This document shows positions 61,734 through 64,000 of a stretch of DNA of 64,000 nucleotides, piece by piece (position 1 is the stretch's first letter; each line of letters opens with the position of its first letter). The stretch is from Cystobacterineae bacterium (lineage in GTDB: Bacteria; Myxococcota; Myxococcia; Myxococcales; Myxococcaceae): positions 186,001 through 250,000 of the forward strand of contig WRKR01000001.1 in the NCBI GenBank assembly GCA_009782175.1. The letters are read 5' to 3'. The notes under the pieces are model-generated. The model saw only the letters and a program-made list of their open reading frames with translations. It did not search any database and had not been told where the DNA came from. The position numbers and the translations under genes were made by a program.

Positions 61734-62453
61734 TTAGGGCCAGCGTTTTTTCTTTTTCTTTTTTTTGCTTTTGCTTTCTGCTGCCTTGGCCGCACCCGGT
61801 TTGACGAGTTTGGCCAACTCCCCCATCATGACGGGCCAAAATGCACCCCCCGCCAAAGCCTCCAGCAATTCTTTTTGAGTGTTAATGGGCTTCTCAAACA
61901 AAGTCGCCGCATAGCCAATCTCATCCAAACTGTTTCGAGCATCACTGCCCCCAATGCCCGGAATGCGCATCTTCCTCGCAACCTCCATGGCCTGCTCATT
62001 CGCCCCCAGGCTGATAGAAGGGTTATAAACCTCTATGGCACAAAGGCAATCCAAGGAATGCAGATGCTCCCTCGCCGGGTAGGCAAAGCCCGGATCAAAA
62101 GGACGCGCTGCAACAATGGCTGCCCCCAGAGACTTCAGCTTCGGCAGACATTCCTTCACACTCCAAGGCTTTTCTCTGTTGCTTCCCCACATTTGCACCG
62201 GCTCAGGTGCCAATAGCGGATTTTCAAAGAAACAAAGGTATTGCCCTTTGTCCGTGTCCAGCTCCATCCCAACAAAAACCTTTGTTTTTGAGGTTTTGCC
62301 TAACTCTAAAAGCTCTTCACAGCCATCTTGGGTGTTCTTTTCCGTAAAAGCAACCCCATCAATTCCGTGTAACTCAGCTCTGGCCAACACTTCTCGCGGA
62401 TCCAATAAACAGCCACATGTCAAATAAGAATGGGCGTGCAAGTCTATCAACAT
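61734..62453 (-). CDS. PHP-domain metal-dependent hydrolase
   Basis: The PHP motif DLHAHS is at residues 4-9 of this 239-residue protein, with further metal ligands in GVAFTEKN-type and GGSDAR contexts. The family includes histidinol-phosphatase-like phosphoesterases and the PHP proofreading domain of DNA polymerases. Substrate is unknown. The C-terminal tail is very Lys-rich (eight consecutive Lys), perhaps nucleic-acid or membrane associated. It is convergent with the lipoprotein gene, with 14 bases between stops. Confidence 0.85.
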   Translation of the reverse strand: MLIDLHAHSYLTCGCLLDPREVLARAELHGIDGVAFTEKNTQDGCEELLELGKTSKTKVFVGMELDTDKGQYLCFFENPLLAPEPVQMWGSNREKPWSVKECLPKLKSLGAAIVAARPFDPGFAYPAREHLHSLDCLCAIEVYNPSISLGANEQAMEVARKMRIPGIGGSDARNSLDEIGYAATLFEKPINTQKELLEALAGGAFWPVMMGELAKLVKPGAAKAAESKSKKKKKKKRWP

Positions 62454-62507
62454 AAAAAACCACTAGCATGTTTTGACAATCGATCACAGTCCTGTCATAA
62501 AGTACTC

Positions 62508-62696
62508 ATGTTCACGGGCGTGAAGGTTTTTTCTGCCACCAAGGCAAAAGAACGAGAAGGATTGGGAGACAACATCTCCCGTTGGATGAAAACTAACCCT
62601 GATCTTCAAATTGTCGACCGGGAGGTACGTCAGTCTAGCGACAATGAGTTCCATTGCCTCTCGATCATTCTCTTTTATAAAAAACGCGAGCCTTAG
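62508..62696 (+). CDS. Conserved small protein (62 aa)
   Basis: The sequence begins MFTGVKVFSATKAKEREGLG and ends HCLSIILFYKKREP. I recall a widespread delta-proteobacterial small protein with the same VKVFSA...RE..G...RW...P....VD....QSSD.EFHCL.I.LFY pattern, of unknown function. Conserved QSSDNEFHCLSI is the strongest element. Start 62508 is inside a longer frame from 62430, whose first part overlaps the PHP gene's start. Confidence 0.78.
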   Translation: MFTGVKVFSATKAKEREGLGDNISRWMKTNPDLQIVDREVRQSSDNEFHCLSIILFYKKREP

Positions 62697-62745
62697 CCTC
62701 CCTCAACCCCTGCTTCCCCAGCTTGACACATGTGCTTGTCCAAAC

Positions 62746-62798
62746 AACAAGCCCCTTATGTTAAGGCAATAGGCTTGTTTCCACATAAGGAGCCTTAG
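62746..62798 (+). promoter_or_regulatory. Candidate SD-sequestering RNA pseudoknot in the glgB leader
   Basis: Two perfect 8-bp helices are interleaved. A is AACAAGCC (62746-62753) pairing with 62772-62779, and B is CCTTATGT (62754-62761) pairing with ACATAAGG (62783-62790). Order A-B-A'-B' is that of an H-type pseudoknot. B' contains AAGG of the glgB Shine-Dalgarno AAGGAG (62787-62792), 6 bases before the ATG. Alternative short hairpins (CCTTA-TGT-TAAGG at 62754-62766 and TAAGG-AG-CCTTA at 62786-62797) compete. No match to known riboswitch classes was noticed. Confidence 0.5.
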
Positions 62799-64000
62799 AT
62801 GCTTGAAAGTCTGTGTAGGCTGCGCCATGCAAACCCCCACTCTTTTTTAGGTCGTCATGCTGAGCTTGGAAAAGTTTGGATTCGCGCATGGCGGCCGGAT
62901 GCTCGGGCCATGGGTCTCCTTGTGGACTCACAACACTTGCCCATGCACGCCGTGGCGCATGGCCTCTTTGAGTATTGCTTCTCCGAAGACGCTGCTCCTC
63001 ATAACTATCGCTTCCATATATCCCTGCACCATGGGCAGGAGCTTGTTGTGGAAGACGCCTATCGCTTCCTCCCCTCCTGGGGAAATGTGGATTTGCACCT
63101 CTTCGGCGAGGGCTCCCACCAACAACTCTGGAAAAAAATGGGCGCCCATTTTCTCCAGGACTTTTTTGGCACCAGCGGCGTGGCCTTCTCCGTCTGGGCC
63201 CCCAATGCGGAAGGCGTCTCCGTCATCGGAGATTTTAACGGCTGGGATATACGCATTCACCCCATGCGCAGCATGGGCATTTCCGGAATTTGGGAGCTGT
63301 TTATTCCAGGCATAGCGCCCGGGACAAAATATAAATTTCAACTCCACCTCCCCGGTGGCGCCACTCACTCCAAAGCGGACCCCTTCGCCTTCCAGTTTGA
63401 GCTGCCTCCCAAAACCGCCTCCATTGTTTCCCAAAGCCACCATGTCTGGAATGACGCCGCGTGGCGCAATGCATTGCCCCAACAAATACGCTCGGACAAA
63501 CCCCTCTCCGTTTATGAAGTCCACCTGGCCTCGTGGCGCAAAATTCCCGAAGAAGGCAACCGCTCCTTAACTTTCAAAGAGGCCGCACATGCTTTGGCTG
63601 AGCATGTCAAAGGCCTGGGCTTCACGCATGTGGAGTTGATGCCCATAACAGAATACCCTTTCAGCGGGAGTTGGGGCTATCAGGTCAGCGGCTATTTCGC
63701 CCCCACTTCGCGTTTTGGAAGCCCGGATGATTTTCGGTTTTTTGTCGATACGCTGCACCAACAGGGCATAGGCGTCATCATCGACTGGGTCCCCGCGCAT
63801 TTTCCCAGAGATCAATTCGCCCTCGCTTATTTTGACGGTACGGCCCTCTATGAGCATGCGGATCCACGGCGCGGCCTGCACCCGGACTGGGGCACGGCCA
63901 TTTTCAACTATGGCCGTCATGAAGTCCGCAACTTTCTCATCTCCAGCGCACTCCATTGGATAGAAGAGTTTCACATCGACGGGTTTCGCGTGGATGCTGT
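62799..64000 (+). CDS. glgB: 1,4-alpha-glucan branching enzyme, partial at right edge
   Basis: GlgB creates alpha-1,6 branches in glycogen. The 400 codons present contain an N-terminal N1-type beta domain, the CBM48 region (VAFSVWAPNAEGVSVIGDFNGWD at about 124-146) and the start of the GH13 catalytic barrel. In the barrel, GYQVSGYFAPTSRFGSPDDF and the GFRVDAV with nucleophile Asp reach the window end. The start ATG at 62799 has an ideal AAGGAG at 6-base spacing, and the N-terminus (MLESLCRLRHANPHSFLG) matches family starts. The leader may regulate translation (see the RNA element). Confidence 0.95.
   Translation, partial: MLESLCRLRHANPHSFLGRHAELGKVWIRAWRPDARAMGLLVDSQHLPMHAVAHGLFEYCFSEDAAPHNYRFHISLHHGQELVVEDAYRFLPSWGNVDLHLFGEGSHQQLWKKMGAHFLQDFFGTSGVAFSVWAPNAEGVSVIGDFNGWDIRIHPMRSMGISGIWELFIPGIAPGTKYKFQLHLPGGATHSKADPFAFQFELPPKTASIVSQSHHVWNDAAWRNALPQQIRSDKPLSVYEVHLASWRKIPEEGNRSLTFKEAAHALAEHVKGLGFTHVELMPITEYPFSGSWGYQVSGYFAPTSRFGSPDDFRFFVDTLHQQGIGVIIDWVPAHFPRDQFALAYFDGTALYEHADPRRGLHPDWGTAIFNYGRHEVRNFLISSALHWIEEFHIDGFRVDA

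Noticed and set aside
62746-62798. Assignment of the glgB leader to the preQ1, SAM-II or other known riboswitch class
   Set aside because: The conserved bases of those classes as I know them are not present; only the pseudoknot geometry is similar.
1-64000. tRNA or rRNA genes
   Set aside because: No T-loop GTTCGA-type motifs with matching arms were seen in the intergenic gaps, and the gaps are mostly too short.

Overview
This 64 kb window is a gene-dense, mid-GC stretch of a Gram-negative bacterial chromosome. The content suggests a delta-proteobacterial lineage in the broad sense, with Myxococcota or a Bradymonadales-like group as my best guess at low confidence. The basis is a mevalonate-pathway cluster, DUF4388-type and PEGA proteins, a CHASE2-type cyclase, a BadF/HgdC-type giant ATPase, B12-dependent methylmalonyl-CoA mutase, and two small proteins of a type I associate with delta-proteobacteria. 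I see no tRNA or rRNA genes, CRISPR array, prophage or intact insertion sequence. Most intergenic gaps are under 250 bp.

Region by region. 1-4.4 kb: RNA and GTPase housekeeping genes (der, era, rnc) with two tandem cyclophilins and cutA. 4.5-19.4 kb: acyl-CoA metabolism (acyl-CoA dehydrogenase, acyl-CoA carboxylase beta subunit, enoyl-CoA hydratase), citrate synthase, a 1429-residue 2-hydroxyacyl-CoA-dehydratase-activase-like protein, MeaB and methylmalonyl-CoA mutase. Together these suggest feeding of propionyl/methylmalonyl units and fatty acids into the TCA cycle. 19.4-23 kb: dedA, miaB and a RlmD-type rRNA methyltransferase. 23-26.9 kb: a phosphorelay (GAF-PAS histidine kinase, receiver, Hpt protein) with a secreted endonuclease I translationally coupled to the Hpt gene. 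27-34.5 kb: rpsA, a coiled-coil protein, pgi, a DciA-like helicase loader, a CAP-domain protein and a DUF4388 protein with two phospho-dead receivers. 34.5-38.8 kb: catalase, membrane polyferredoxin and Tat-exported DUF362 protein. 38.9-43.3 kb: a small zinc-ribbon-like gene, a lytic transglycosylase and a Sel1-repeat protein. 43.4-47.8 kb: fni-mvaA-mvk-mvaD. 48-56.5 kb: coiled-coil and PEGA proteins, a second histidine kinase, an M16 protease, a CHASE2 cyclase-like protein and an unknown. 56.5-58 kb: five very small membrane proteins of the YqjD/YqjE/YtxH type. 58-62.5 kb: tlpA-like, fur and TM-HEAT genes, a FmdB zinc ribbon, a lipoprotein and a PHP hydrolase. 62.5-64 kb: a 62-residue protein and the start of glgB.

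Two observations stand out. First, the gaps between genes are repeatedly made of short tandem duplications with periods mostly of 12-16 bp and a different unit at each locus. In several cases (era/der, dedA, miaB, slt) the first unit contains the stop codon of the upstream gene, as if gene ends were being copied into the spacer. Some copies have become start signals or signal-peptide codons. Second, the glgB leader can form an H-type pseudoknot from two interleaved 8-bp perfect helices. The second helix sequesters most of a strong Shine-Dalgarno sequence, so this is a candidate translational switch that I cannot assign to a known class.
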